This document shows, piece after piece, positions 44,152-56,085 of a stretch of 64,000 nt of DNA. The stretch lies in contig BCIH01000003.1 of assembly GCA_002897115.2 (NCBI GenBank), positions 1,539,425-1,603,424 on the forward strand, read 5' to 3'. Under the pieces are notes generated by a model. That model had not been told where the DNA came from. It was given only the letters and a program-made list of their open reading frames with translations, and made no database searches. This stretch comes from Prototheca cutis. Lineage: Eukaryota; Chlorophyta; Trebouxiophyceae; Chlorellales; Chlorellaceae. Made by a program: the position numbers and the translations under genes. Within the stretch, counting starts at the first letter, position 1. Each line of letters starts with the position of its first letter.

Positions 44152-45844
44152 ATGTTCGAGGCACGGCTCGCCCAGGGCGCACTGCTGAAGAAGGTAGTGG
44201 AAACGCGCAGCTCGTGTTTCGATCCGAGAACTACTCGCACTGCTTACCGATTTAACAATGTGAAAGATTCGATCTCCATTCCCGGCCCGGATTACCACTC
44301 GACCTCGCGGCGAAGGCTCCGTGGGTTTCAAAATTTCGAGTCTGTCCCTGGTTGTGCCGACGTTCCCCCGGCACCATCAAATCCAGCACCGACTCTGCGC
44401 GCCAACACAGGTTGTGGAGGCCATCAAGGATCTGATCGAGGATGCCAACTTTGACTGTAACAGCAGCGGGTTCAGTCTGCAGGCCATGGACTCCAGCCAC
44501 GTCTCCCTGGTGGCCCTGTCCCTCCGCGCGGATGGCTTTGAGCACTACCGCTGTGACCGCAATGTGTCCATGGGCATGAAGCTGCAGAGCCTGAGCAAGA
44601 TCCTCAAGTGTGCCAACGGCGACGATGCCATCACCATGAAGTCGGAGGACAACGGTGACGCCATCACCTTCATGTTTGAGTCCCCTGGTAGGTGTTCTGG
44701 GTGGGACTAGGGTTGGCTTCCGTGCCAGGGCACGGGATGATGATGTGTCCTGGCTGGTGCCACTGCCAGAATGCATAGTGCAGGAGCAGTGCACATGGAT
44801 TTTTTTTCAGTCACTAAAGCAGTATCCCCCATCGCCAATCCACCGGAACCCACAGAGCAAGAGCGTCTGTCGGAGTTCGATCTGAAGCTGATGGACATCG
44901 ACAGCGAGCACCTTGGCATCCCAGGCAAGTTTGAATTTGTGGGTTTACTCGAGACGGTGCAGGTGCATGTGGGACTCCTCTTTTTGGCGTGCGCACACAG
45001 AACCATGGTGACCCTGCGACCAGGCGGCCTGCGCCTTTCTTTCTCCATCCACCAAACGCCGCACATGCATGAGACCGTGCAGACAACGAATACGATGCCA
45101 CGGTCAAGCTGCCCGCCGCCGAGTTCCAGCGCATCGTGCGTGATCTGTCCACCATCGGCGACAACGTGGAGATCTCGGTGACCAAGGACGCCGTCAAGTT
45201 TTCCACCACGGGCGACATTGGCAGCGCCAACATCATGTGCCGGCAAAACAAGGCCGCTGACAAGGTGTGCGCTGGTCGCCCGTTATTGCTGTGTTATCTT
45301 GCCATGCCCCGGGAGGACAGCCTCGAGGGTCCTGGGCACATGTTGCAGATGGCTACCCCGAGGAGTCGCGTGGGGGTAGTAGCATGCGTAATCGAGTGGC
45401 CAGGAGGTCTCACCTCGATTCCCTGCCTGCCCCCCTGTCCCGCAGCCTGATGACAGCACCGAGATTGACATCAACGNGCCCGTGGCCCTCACTTTCGCGC
45501 TGCGCTACCTGAATAGGCAAGTCTGTTGTTGAGATGGGTTGACTCATCGACGACGCGATGACATCGCTGCATTGGCAAGCACGTGCTTGGCCAGAGCGAT
45601 GTCCCCCTTTTTCCCTCTGTTCAACCTCTGTTCAAATTAAAAATCAAATCTCATCACTCACCTAAACCCTTTCAATAATCCCATGGGGCGCAGTTTTGCC
45701 AAGGCCACGCCACTCAGCACGCACGCCGTGCTGAAGCTGAGCAAGGAGCTTCCCATCCTGGTGGAGTACCACATCCCTGAGGTCGGTCGCCTTGCTTTCT
45801 ACTTGGCACCCAAGATCGAGGACGACGACGGCATGCGCGACTGA
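44152..45844 (+). CDS. PCNA: PCNA, DNA sliding clamp (263 aa, six exons)
   Basis: Trimeric ring that tethers DNA polymerases and repair proteins. Exons: 44152-44193, 44411-44687, 44856-44924, 45083-45264, 45446-45516 and 45694-45844; 264 codons including stop. Signatures: [67 protein letters not shown] and the C-terminal LAPKIEDDD. Two of the five introns start with GC (CAG/GCAAGT at 44925 and TAG/GCAAGT at 45517). Both are required to keep the conserved frame. The ambiguous base at 45477 lies in a codon GNG that is Glu in most PCNA proteins. It is head-to-head with dihydroorotase and convergent with the ABCG gene. Confidence 0.97.
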
Positions 45845-46182
45845 GCACCAGTTTCGTCAAACCATGCGTACCGGTGTATTGCTGCTGCGTCCCTCTCCTT
45901 GCCACACCTCAAACGGTAAAAGAAACCCCCCCAAGGACCATGCTCTCTCTAGACAATCAGTGTTCGGACCGGATATTTACAACAATTGAAGGCCCAGCAG
46001 TCCACGTTCACGGGACGTATCATAATGGAAGCGTGGGCAGGATGCCGCACGATCTTTGCAAAATAAGGGAATACCATGGCACATCGGCAGTCAGCGCTGG
46101 AGGATCAATTATAGCAACCGCTATCCCCCGGTACTGAGCAGCAAGGATCTGGTATACATTCCGGCAGCCAGCGCGTGGCCAA
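45845..46182. other. Convergent 3' flank of PCNA and ABCG genes
   Basis: About 340 bp with no gene. A TGTAA on the minus strand at 45977-45981 is a candidate poly(A) motif for the ABCG gene. Confidence 0.5.
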
Positions 46183-48849
46183 TCACCGCACAACGTGCTT
46201 GATGTAGCTCAGCGCTGCCCATGCACCCATGACAAACACCGCCACAAAGATGGTGAGGTAGCCGAAAAATTGCCACGAATTGTACGTCGCCAGCGCAAAA
46301 TACTCCAGTACCTGTGATGGTGACGATGTATGCAGTGTGTTTGTATGCAGAGTTCTTCGTATGCATGAAGGAAGGAGACTCGTGCATCTTGGGACTACTA
46401 CACCGACGAAGGTTCCCACTTCCTCCCCAAGAAAACAAGATGATAACCACCCCCCCTTCCAGATTGCTACTACTCACGTTTTGGCCGAGGTAGACGACGT
46501 CTTCACCCTTGAATTGGTTGAGCATGAGTGCTCCCCAGGAGTAGTGCAGAAAGTTGACGTACCCAACCCAGCGCCAGTACCAAGGCGTGTTGACCCATCG
46601 GATGAGCAGTCCCGTGAAGAAGAGCATGACAGTGATGAAAACAGGCAGGGCGGCGTTGGCGACATCCATGTTTGGCGAGAGTGCTGCGATAAAGTACCCC
46701 AGGGACACGCCGACCATGATGGAGACCCAGTAGACGAGCCAGAAGAGTGCCCAGCTGCCGTTGAGGTGCAGCGCGTAAAATACGGCAGCAGAGATGGGGA
46801 GCGAGACCACCAGGCCCAGCGAGAACTCTTCGAAAAGCTTGAATCCGAGGTACGTCACGACACGGAACAGGCCGTCGGCGCGCTCTCGCAGGAACAGCGC
46901 GCGTTCCATGAGGATTGCCGGCATGTAGGCGGTGGCAGAGTAGGCGACGACGACGGTCCACATGAACAGCACCGCGACAATGTTGTAGATGTTGCTCTCC
47001 GTCAGATTTTTGCCCACGTGCCAGTAGAGCGAGAAGAGGATGAATCCCATGACAATCTTCTCCGCCAGCCGCGACCCCATCCACAGCGGGTCCTTCAGGT
47101 CGGCCCGCATGCGATACTTGACCAGCGTCTTGAACGCAAACCAGCTGGGCGTCACCGTGGCGCGCTTGACGCTCAGGTACCCCCGCTGGCTCTCCGACAG
47201 CTCCCGCGTCTCGTGCAGCAGCGCCTCCAGCTCCGCTGCGTTGCGTGCGGCCAGGGACGACCCCGCATACCGGGTCGTCAGCTTCTCTGCCTGCTCCTCG
47301 CGGTCGGCCTGCACGACAATGTCGGTCATGTACTCGACGTCCGAGGCACTCATGCGGGGCACGGCGCTGCCGGCGATGTCGCTGGCGCCCTGGCGCAGGA
47401 AGGCGACGGCCTCGGGGCCGTTGGGGCCGAAATACGCGGTGCAGCCTCGCAGCACGATGAACATGCGGTCAAACAGGCGGAAGACGTGGGGCGTGGGAGA
47501 GTGGATGGTCGTGCACACCGTGATGCCCGTCCGCGCCAGCCCCGCCACCGCGTCCATCACCTCATGCGCCGTGTACGAGTCCAGGCCCGTCGTTGGCTCG
47601 TCCAAAAACAACACCAGCGGGTTGGTCACCAGCGCAAGCCCGATGTTGGTGCGCTTGAGTTGGCCGCCCGACACGCCGCGCTTGCTGGGTGTGCCCACAA
47701 GCACATGCTGGCAGCCCTGCAGATTAGATTGTATGTGTGTATATTGTGGGGGGGGGGTGTTAAAGAGGGGGGGTGTTATAGGTGGATCGTCGACAGGACG
47801 TGTGTGTCGTGATTCGTTGGAAAATGGAAGCCAAACTCAGGCAAGCGGACACCATACACACACTGCAGCGAAGAGTTGCTTGCTTGGCACAGCATGACCA
47901 AGCACTGGGGATGGCAATCAAACACAACCAGTTTCTTCTCACCTCGAGACCCAGCTGCGCGATGCTGCGGTCCACCCGTGCCATTTTCTCAGAGTAGGGC
48001 AGGCTCACTCGGGCCTTGAGCTCAGCCGTGTACTGCAGGTTCTCGCGCACGGTGAGGTTGCCAAGCAGCGTATCGAACTGCTCGACGTAGCCGGTGTAGC
48101 GCCGCAGGAAGGCTGTGCTGGCCGCCACACCGCCGTACAGCACCTTGCCTTCAATTTTACCGGCGGTCTTGCGCCCCGCCAGAACGTCCAGCAGCGTTGT
48201 CTTGCCAGAGCCAGACGGGCCTGCAGTGCGGCTGTGAGCAGTCGGGTTAACATCATTGGGAGGGTAAGGGACGCGACTCGGCCCGCGCACCCGCAACCGT
48301 ACTGCAAAAACTGAGCCGGCCATCGTTCCCAGTACTAGACTGATAGACCAGGTTGCCATCGCGACCTGATGCCGCTGTCATGCAGAATGGCCTCTGCGTC
48401 TTATTCGAACAGGCCCATGCCTAAAACCCTAAGAGCCCACACGTACCCATCAGGGCATTGAGTTTCCCGGGCTCAAAGTACCCAGAGACATTGTCCAAGA
48501 GCTTGAGCGTTTCCTTCTTGTTCGCGCTGTTCCGGACGGTATAGGTGAGGTCCTGCAGGCGCAGGGCGCGGGACGAAATAGCCTTGCGCCGCTTGCGCCG
48601 CACGTGCCCGGAACCTGCAGGCTTACTAACGAGCCAGAGGCAAAGACCACCCACAGGAAGGCACCGCACAGAGCTGGCCTCCCTCGCGCGTCATGCACGA
48701 TCATTTACCTGAAATGTCACAAGCATGCCATCCGCAGTGTAAGCCGTCGTGTCGGCGCTGTTCAATCCCGGCGTTGAATCGATGTGTGGGAGGGATGGCT
48801 GGCTCCGTTGTGGGGCCTTTGCCCCATCCTGATCGCGCGTTTCGGCCAT
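46183..48849 (-). CDS. ABCG-family half-transporter (630 aa, five exons)
   Basis: Exports lipids or other hydrophobic compounds across a membrane as a dimer. Exons: 48709-48849, 48447-48552, 47943-48220, 46478-47716 and 46183-46311; 631 codons including stop. The ATP-binding domain comes first: LVTFQDLTYTV, Walker A GPSGSGKTT completed across intron 2, YVEQFDTLLGNLTVRENL (Q-loop), signature VSGGQLKR, Walker B LVLFLDEPTTGLDS and the His of TTIHSP. The ABC2 membrane domain follows, with about six hydrophobic helices (from PLWMGSRLAEKIVMGFILFS to the last near AVFVMGAWAAL). This reverse order is the ABCG hallmark. The ATG at 48849 (MAETRDQDG) gives a ~45-residue hydrophilic lead. The substrate cannot be told from sequence. 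Confidence 0.93.
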
Positions 48850-50573
48850 TGCCGGGGCTCTCGATTCGCGGAGTTTGTAACTCCTAATGCGATCTATGTC
48901 TCAAACAAAATACATCCTTGGACTGTGCCCCGGCAACCAAGGTGCACCCAGTTGTCCCTGTTATCAGGCCCCCCATACCCCAAATTACGCCCTCATGTGC
49001 GGGCTATGACGTAACGGTTACCTCCGCTACAACTACGCCCCTGCACAACAAACGATGTCAACTTTTACCAGCGCTCATGCGCACAGCAGAATACCATATC
49101 ATAACCCATCCGATAAAAGCCAAGAGGCCAAACGAACGGCGGACGGCCGCGCTGGAGGGCGCGGAACGGTCGGGCGCCCATGTTCCAGCTAGCTAGCAGG
49201 CAGTTCCCTGCAGGCATGCGCGATGGCGGCAGCTGGTCCTCGCAGCTGCAGGTGGCAGGAGTGGGTACTATACGTCGCGCTGCTTCAAGCTCACCCTACG
49301 ATCCACAGCGCCTCCTAGATACTCATTCTAGTGCATTGTGTTAAGTGGCCTTCCTTTGGGATCGCCAACCATGTGCGTGCAAAGGATGCTCCTTGCACAG
49401 CCCAGTGCACCATCTACCAAGCTTTGTCATCGCAATATGGAGTGCACTACGTTGTATTTTGTCGTGTACGAGTGTTTCTCAGCATCCGCTGGGCGTGGCC
49501 TTGGGCTGACGTTTCCACCCGGTGTCTGAGGCGCAGCAGGGAAGAGGGGTCAAACCAACTGAGGCGGGGGGCCGCAGGAAGGCTCGGCGCCGGGACCGAT
49601 GCTGCTCACGGACCAGATCACAAGAGTCCGAGCCTGGGATGCCCCACCTCGCTGAAATTGACAAGATACCAAGCCCCAGGGCCGCAAAAAGCACTGATGG
49701 GCAGATCACGCGTTGCAAAGCGGAATCGCCGATCCATTTTTGGACAGTTTGATCTCACCTGGCGTCGGGGGCACCTCGGCTCCTTTCCTGCCGCTCTGCG
49801 CCTCACACTCCCTCACAGCATTACGGCGGTCATAGAGAACGAATGATCAAATGCGGAATCCAAAATATGAAGGGAGACAGGCACCGTCAAGAGGCCAAGA
49901 AGTCAGCGCGCGTTCTCGGGCACGAGCGCTGACGACCTGCCTCGGGGGCGTTACGGCTGCACCCGCGTTCGGAAACGTAGCCGTTCCCCCAGACGCTCGC
50001 AGGCCCCATACACAACATGATAAGCTATATCATGCCATACATGACTATTGAGGACGCGCCATGAACAACTTGACCTCAGTAGGCCGCTTGCGACTGGCTT
50101 CCTTTCCGGTCGTCACTGCAGTACTTCCGGGCGTCGTAGCCCGGCCGCATCAAAGCCTTCCCCAGCCTCTTTAGGTCTGCCAACACAGTGTCATTCGACA
50201 CATATACGCGAAATGCGGATGTTTGCAAATTGCAAAGGCCAGTTCAAAGGATTTGGACGAGCCTATGTTCTGCCACAAGAGCCAGCAGATATTTGACCCC
50301 GGCAGACCTTTGTGACAGGGCAACAAAAGCTGTGCCACGGTTTGGCAGCAGACCATTTCATCCAGAATGCCAGGACCAGTCCGTCAAACATTCTGTTACA
50401 TTTATACATGTTAATTGCACCGTTGTATAGCCCAACATGTTGGCCAGAAGGTTGTTACGCTTCATCTCGGCCGTCAACGGTTTCTGGTCGGTAGCAGCTT
50501 GAAACCGGAGGATGCTGAGGGTCCTGTGCCATACCGCGCGATGTGAAGCTTAAAGGATTTTACCCATCATAAT
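48850..50573. other. 1.7-kb intergenic region
   Basis: Between the ABCG start (minus) and an unidentified plus-strand gene. Longest ORF is ~170 codons at 49331-49846, overlapped by others and without motifs. The right-hand ~500 bp is AT-richer. Nothing supportable was found beyond presumed promoters. Confidence 0.4.
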
Positions 50574-51949
50574 ATGTGCAGGAGCAGCTGCGTTGTAGTC
50601 GATCGGAGCGGCGAGAAGGGCGTCGGCCGACCGATGGACAGGGCCAGTGCCCGCCAGGTGGGGGCCACGCGGTGCCGCCCCGCTTCTGGCCGTGAACTAA
50701 CCCTGGTACGGAGAAAACGCTGTGCGTGGTGTACCGGCAGCTTCCGATGAGCCTGACAGAGTGTTATATGCAGCACCTGCGCCGATCGTCTGCCGCAGGG
50801 GGTGCGGGCCGTGCAGTCGGCTTCCCGGTCTGTGGAGACGATTATCCCCGAGGACGAGCTCATCTTTCCGATCGACCTTGACGAGGACAACAATGACACT
50901 GCCGACTTCACTATTCCCAGCCCAGATGCGCCGCACCACATGCCTCCCATGTGAGTCTGGGCGAGTCCGACGCGGCCGAGTACACCTGTGCAACCTTCGC
51001 CTTTCCGTAGGCCGCTGACCCCCGCTCCCTCGCTCACTGCAGGTTCTCCGCCGACGAAGCGGAGGGTCCCCGACCCCCTTACCCGTCCACGTTTCTCAAG
51101 AAAATGCTTGAGGACAAGGAGTGGTATGAGATGAAGCGGGAGGAGAGGAGGCTGGCGAGGATGAACAACGGCGACCTTTTCGACAAAAGCGGGTACTGGG
51201 TGCGACCGCAGAAGACCATGAACAACCTTATTCCCACCGAGGTGGGACCCGCCCCCGCAACTCTCCTCGACTCCAACGCTGCTTCGACTGACAACGGCAC
51301 GTCCTTGGTTTTGGATTCCGTTGAGCTTCTCACCGACCTCCATCCCACTGCCGAGCCCCGGCTTTGTGCCCGCCCTGGGGTCGCTGCCCGCCCCACCTCT
51401 CTCCCACTTCCACCACTGGCCAGCCCTTCCCGGGCGTCGACGAGCCCGAGAGTCTCCAGCCTGCCAAACATCGTCGTCCACGGCTTTCACGTCACCCACC
51501 AGCCCATCAACCACTCTGACAATGTTTCCTTTCCGACTGGCCAAAGGCAGGCGCTGGATGATGTGCCCGGCGCGATGGTAAGCAGTCACAGGTCGATGCA
51601 CGGCGTGCACTGGGGTGTTGCATCCAGCAGATCACCATTTCCAAGTGTATGTTCCATACCTCCCTGCACTGATGCTTGTGTTGTTGAGGCGTCAAGCCTG
51701 CAGCCCACCAGGCCCAACTGCCTTCCCCCACGTCTGCAGGCCGGCACCAATGTGGGAACCAAAGCCCCGGCTTCCACTGTCGAGGAAACTGAGACTGAGA
51801 CCGTTGACACGTCCGTCCCGCCCGAGGCTGAGGTTTCTGACGAGCATTTTGACCTGGAGCCCGCCCTTCCGGAAGGCGCTGCCGGGGATGGGACCTTTGT
51901 CGTCGTGCCTGTCGCGGCGGCACATGACAACGAGACGGTTGTGGTTTGA
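50574..51949 (+). CDS. Unidentified acidic protein (326 aa, four exons)
   Basis: Modelled exons 50574-50657, 50799-50950, 51043-51577 and 51740-51949 are in phase (327 codons including stop) with good GT-AG borders from exon 2 onward. Exon 1 is the least certain. The N-terminal third is acidic (ETIIPEDELIFPIDLDEDNN). A compact charged block follows (FLKKMLEDKEWYEMKREERR and GYWVRPQKTMNN). The rest is low complexity, rich in Pro, Ser, Thr, Ala and Glu, ending FVVVPVAAAHDNETVVV. No family was recognised. The single conserved-looking block around LEDKEWYEMKREER could be a binding helix. Confidence 0.5.
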
Positions 51950-51957
51950 TCAGCCGC

Positions 51958-52430
51958 TCAGGAGACGAGGAAGGTCTGCGTTACCAACTCATGGGCGAGG
52001 TGGGCGAGGACCTTCTGGACAAGGACAGGGACGCGCCCATGTTTCCCGACGGCGACGTGATGTCTGAGTGCGGGGTGGCGGCGACGCGCCAGATGCCCCA
52101 CACGTACACGCCGCTGGGCGTGCAGGCAGACCTGCTTGGCTGCATGCTCTTCTCTGCGGGTGCCGCCGACCCCCTGCACTCGGACCTCCTGCCCAGAGTT
52201 CTTGAGCCGCCGCGCATGAGCGCAGCTCGAGGCTTTGGCGGGGACGAGCCGCGAGGAACGGCGCGCCATTGCCGCAATGGCAGAAGGCTCCGTGTTGTGG
52301 AGTGTCTGCACTGGCCTCGTGCCATGGCTTTGCGCACACATACTTACACCAATTGTCTTGGCCAATTTCATTTTTCAGGCTATCAACGCCTTTTTCTTGC
52401 GTGCTGATTTTATTGAACTTTGACCCCCGC
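51958..52430 (+). CDS. Possible further coding tract, unidentified
   Basis: A GC-rich open frame (51946-52407) reads GDEEGLRYQLMGEVGEDLLD, then CGVAATRQMPHTYTPLGVQ and SAGAADPLHSDLLPRVLEPP, and looks coding. Near 52235 another frame takes over (EERRAIAAMAEGSVLW, then a hydrophobic stretch), so there is either an undetected splice or a frameshift. It could be the end of the gene at 50574-51949 or a separate small gene. No family was recognised. Confidence 0.3.
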
Positions 52431-52997
52431 GGGGGGTTCTGTAATGACAAATGATATCAGTCCTGGCGCAGCATACAGGAAAGGATGATGTCATTGTCGT
52501 CGCAGGTGGGGAAAATTACGTTGCGTTGGGGGCGGCCGCCTTCTGGACTGACTGTACGAATGAGGATTTCCTCGGCGCCGAAAAAGCTAAAACACCCCTT
52601 CAAGCGCTGCAGCGGCTTCGACACAGCAGCTTACATTGCTTTCCTTGTTGAGCGCTGACCCGCAGCAGCGACTAGTAATTTGTCCTCTCCCTGTGCGCGA
52701 GCAAGTCTTGTGCTGGTCGCTTTTGATCACAGGCTTGGTCATTGCCACCTGACCTGCTGGCCGACTTGCCTGCTGTCATTTGTCACTGACCCCGCGGCGT
52801 CCGAGAAAGTGGGGGGGTTGGCCCTGTGGTGTCCAAGCCGCCAGCATTTCCATTCCTGAACCTTTCATTTCAGTCCATTGGCCTCGAGCACGCCCGCTTG
52901 CGACGCCCGGAGCACCCTGGCCCGGCGTCTGGAGGACATGGTCGAGGAAGGTGCGTGACTCGCAAGGCAGGCGATGCACTTTACCCCCACCCGCCCC
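52431..52997. other. Upstream region of the DUF506 gene
   Basis: No convincing exon. A frame around 52874-52950 ending at a GT could be an additional 5' exon of the next gene but has no supporting ATG. Confidence 0.35.
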
Positions 52998-55637
52998 ATG
53001 TCACGGATCTGGAGCTTCTTCAACCTTCGGAAGATTGGAAAACCAGCCCCGGACAGTTCCCGGAATGGAAGCAGCCACCGCGGCCAGCGGTCGGTGAGTA
53101 GGGTTGTTCAAACAGGGGTGTGTGACCGGGGTCACATGCACGGCTTTCCGGTGTTGGGGGCTGGGCTTTTGGGCAGAGCCCGTGTACGTGCGTGACAATA
53201 TTGAAGACGCTCGCCCGGGGCTCACTTGTGGTGTTGTGAGTGCGCTTGTGGGATTCGGGCTCGGCCTGGGAGCACCAGTACGGTGGCCGTCTGGGTGCTA
53301 CCCTGCTGGGCCTACAGGGTCCAGGTCCAGTCGATGGTACCCAGACAAGCGTGTCCTGTTCGGCACGTGATGAACCACATCCCACTGCCTTGAGCCACAC
53401 AACTAATGCACGGCCCCGACCCTCGTTCATCACCCAAACCAACCGCGCAGGCCGACCACGACGGTTCGTGCCACTCGGTGGAGGCGGTGTTTGACATGGA
53501 GCTGTCCCACCACAGCCCCACGACACCCGACTATGCGCTGACGCACGCGGCTTTGCTGCTGTCGCAGGGCATCCCACTGGACCTTGACGGGGGCGCTGTG
53601 GCAGCCCCAAGCCCCGCCCAGGCCCGCAGCGTGGCCAGCGCGGTCCGCCAGCTCAGTCGCCCGGGGACACCCTTTGAGGCCATGCTGCGCGAGGACGCGC
53701 TGGCGGTGCGGGCCAGTCTGGCCCTCAACGGCGCGGCCTCGACGGGGCTGGACCTGGGCGAATTCTGCGAGGAGCTGTGCGCGCTGGGCTACGACGCCCG
53801 CGTCGTCCTCAATGCCGCGGCCACGGAGCAACAGCGCAACGGTAATGGGGATGCGGAGAACGGCGCGCAGGCCGGTGCGGTGGCAGGGCCACGGCCGGCG
53901 CAGGGCGGTGCCCCAGCTGGCGCGCAGGCCGGCGCGCTGGCGCTGGAGAAGCGGCGGCACGCGCACGTGCTCGTCACGGGCCGCGCCGGTTTTTGCGAGG
54001 GCGAAGCTCGCTGGCACGACGAATATTGCGGTTCCGCAGCGGGGCGTGTTCACCTGGGACCGTCGCCGCGCGCCACGGACGCTGTTGACACCAGACCGAC
54101 GGCGCCACGTGGCGAAGTTTCTGTCTCCGGGCTGGTGCCGAGCGGCGATTGCCCTCCCTCTGCGCAGGAGGCGTTGCCGCTGCCGGTGCTGTTGATCGTG
54201 GACCCGCGTTTCCGGGAGCAGTTCCAGCTGGGGCACCCCACGGCGGCGTATTCGGCCATGCTGGAGTGCGTACCACAGGAGTTTGTGGGCCCTCCCGAGC
54301 GACTGCACGCGCTCGTGCAGCTGCTGTGCGGCGAGATCGCACGGGCATTTGCCGAGCAGGCCCGACCGCTGCCTCCGTGGCGCACGCTGCGATCCATGCT
54401 GGGCCGCTGGTTCGACCTGGGCAACCCGGCCTGGCAGCAGCAGGCGGCGCAGCACCGCACCCAAGCACACTTGCCCACCGGACCCCGACCGCGGGATGCG
54501 GCGCTGGCTGCAGCGGGGCCCAAGGTGGTGGTACAGTCCGCTGGTACGACCACGCAGGCGGCTGCGCCCACGAGCGCCAGGTGCATCACCGCGGCTGCTG
54601 CGGTCGCCACGCCCGGCGTTGCCACGGCGCAACATCCTACGACGTTGCCTGGCGCTGACGGCGACGGAGGAAGCAAGGCGCCCGGCAGGCAGGCCACCCC
54701 ACCTACAGGACCGGCAACAGCACACCAGCAGCCGCCGATGTCGCCAGCGGGCGAGGACTCGGAGGGCGTGCTGAGTTTGGGGCCGTCCATGGGTCTGTCG
54801 CTGGAAATGAGTGGGCTGCTGGAACGGCCTGCACAGTCGACAGATGGAGGTGCCGAGGCATCGTTCCGGCTCGCAGCGCACGGTCAGGCTGGCGTCGCTG
54901 AGATGGACGCGGAGCGCAGCAACAAGCCTCGGCGGCAGGCGGCGCAGCAGGCACAGCGTGTCCGTGATCTGTGCACGGGGCTGATCGAGGAAGGCAGGGC
55001 CGTTGCCGTGGCTGGCCATCAGATGATGGCCACCCAGGTGATGACGACGTCGTCATCGTCCAAGGGTGATGACCCGGCAGTGGAGCAACCAGTTGATGGG
55101 CGGACGGCACCGCCACCGATGGACAAGGCAACAGCCGGTCCACACACCCTGCAGAGGCCTCAGGTCAGCACACGGCCGCCCAGCCAGCTTGCGGCGGACA
55201 TTGCCGGGGCACGGGCGGATGGGGGTATGTTCCTCCCCCCCGGCCAGCCCGTCTCATCCATCGCCCGCGTGCGTCCGGCCGCCGTCCGGCCCGGCACGGC
55301 GCAGCGCTTGGTGCACAGCCGGAACGGCAACGGGGCGAGCAACTCGGTCGCCAGCGGCGAGCCGGTGCCCACGGCGGGCTGCGCCTCGTTGACGGGCTCT
55401 GTCACCTCAGCGACGAGTGGATCACAGCCGAGCCCAGCCGTTGCCCCAGATCCACCGGCGACGGGAGGAACTACCACGGACAGGGGTGCCAACCCCGTGT
55501 CCCTGCTGGCCCGCCGCATCTCGGCGGCAAGGTCGCAGGGCTGGGCGAGCCTGCTGCCGGCCGTCGTGACTGTGCGTCGACGGGGGCCGCAGCCCGCTGG
55601 CGCCGCCGATGAGCCACCGGTGGTGCGTCGCTCCTGA
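52998..55637 (+). CDS. DUF506 (PDDEXK-like) protein with long disordered tail (760 aa)
   Basis: Exons 52998-53093 and 53451-55637 join in phase 0. The short first exon reads MSRIWSFFNLRKIGKP. The conserved DUF506 core lies at residues ~130-350: LDLGEFCEELCALGYDARV, HAHVLVTG, LLIVDPRFREQFQLGHPTAAY and VPQEFVGPPERLHALVQLLC, closing with LPPWRTLRSMLGRW, as in plant DUF506 proteins. The DPRF Asp sits in the presumed nuclease-like fold, but activity is unproven for the family. The usual plant protein is about 300 residues. Here an insertion (residues ~165-205, Ala/Gly-rich) and a ~400-residue C-terminal tail rich in Ala, Pro, Gly, Thr and Gln are added. A 529-codon antisense frame is a GC shadow. 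Confidence 0.8.
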
Positions 55638-56085
55638 CAGTCAGGGGCACTGATTGTCTGCCGTGCACCGTCTGTCGGTCACGTTTGTGGTGCCGTCCAA
55701 ACTGCCGACGAGACTGTGGTGCTGTCCAAGCCAGTGGCAATGCCAACAACTCCGCATGATAAAAGGAGTCATGTCACGGGGCTCGCTCTTACTCACCCTG
55801 TTCACAGAGGGTGCCAGATAGCACTTTGCCGCTTTTATTCCATGCATGAAATTGTCTTTTTTCCTATATATATGTACGTGAACCGGGCCTGCATGCCCCT
55901 TCCCTTCCCACCGAGCAACTGTGCCTCAAGCTCTGTATCGGCGGCTCATCCTCCTGGTGCGCGATGCATGTTTCCTTTGCACGCCGTCGATTTTTGCTGT
56001 GTTACAATCAAGATCCAGGGCATGACCTCCAGAGAGGTGCACAGCACAGTGCAGAGCGATGGGGGGTTTGTACGATACCAAGGGG
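55638..56085. other. Convergent 3' flank of DUF506 and EMC7 genes
   Basis: About 450 bp without a gene. TGTAA on the minus strand at 56002-56006 is a likely EMC7 poly(A) motif (80 nt past the stop). Confidence 0.5.

Noticed and set aside
46280..47812. 510-codon plus-strand ORF
   Set aside because: Antisense to the ABCG transporter exon 4; His/Arg/Gly-rich translation typical of a shadow frame.
48741..48780. tRNA-like TTCAATCC sequence
   Set aside because: No acceptor or anticodon stem could be formed, and it lies within the coding first exon of the ABCG gene.
53430..55019. 529-codon minus-strand ORF
   Set aside because: Shadow of the DUF506 gene; Arg/Gly/Ala-rich translation without domains.
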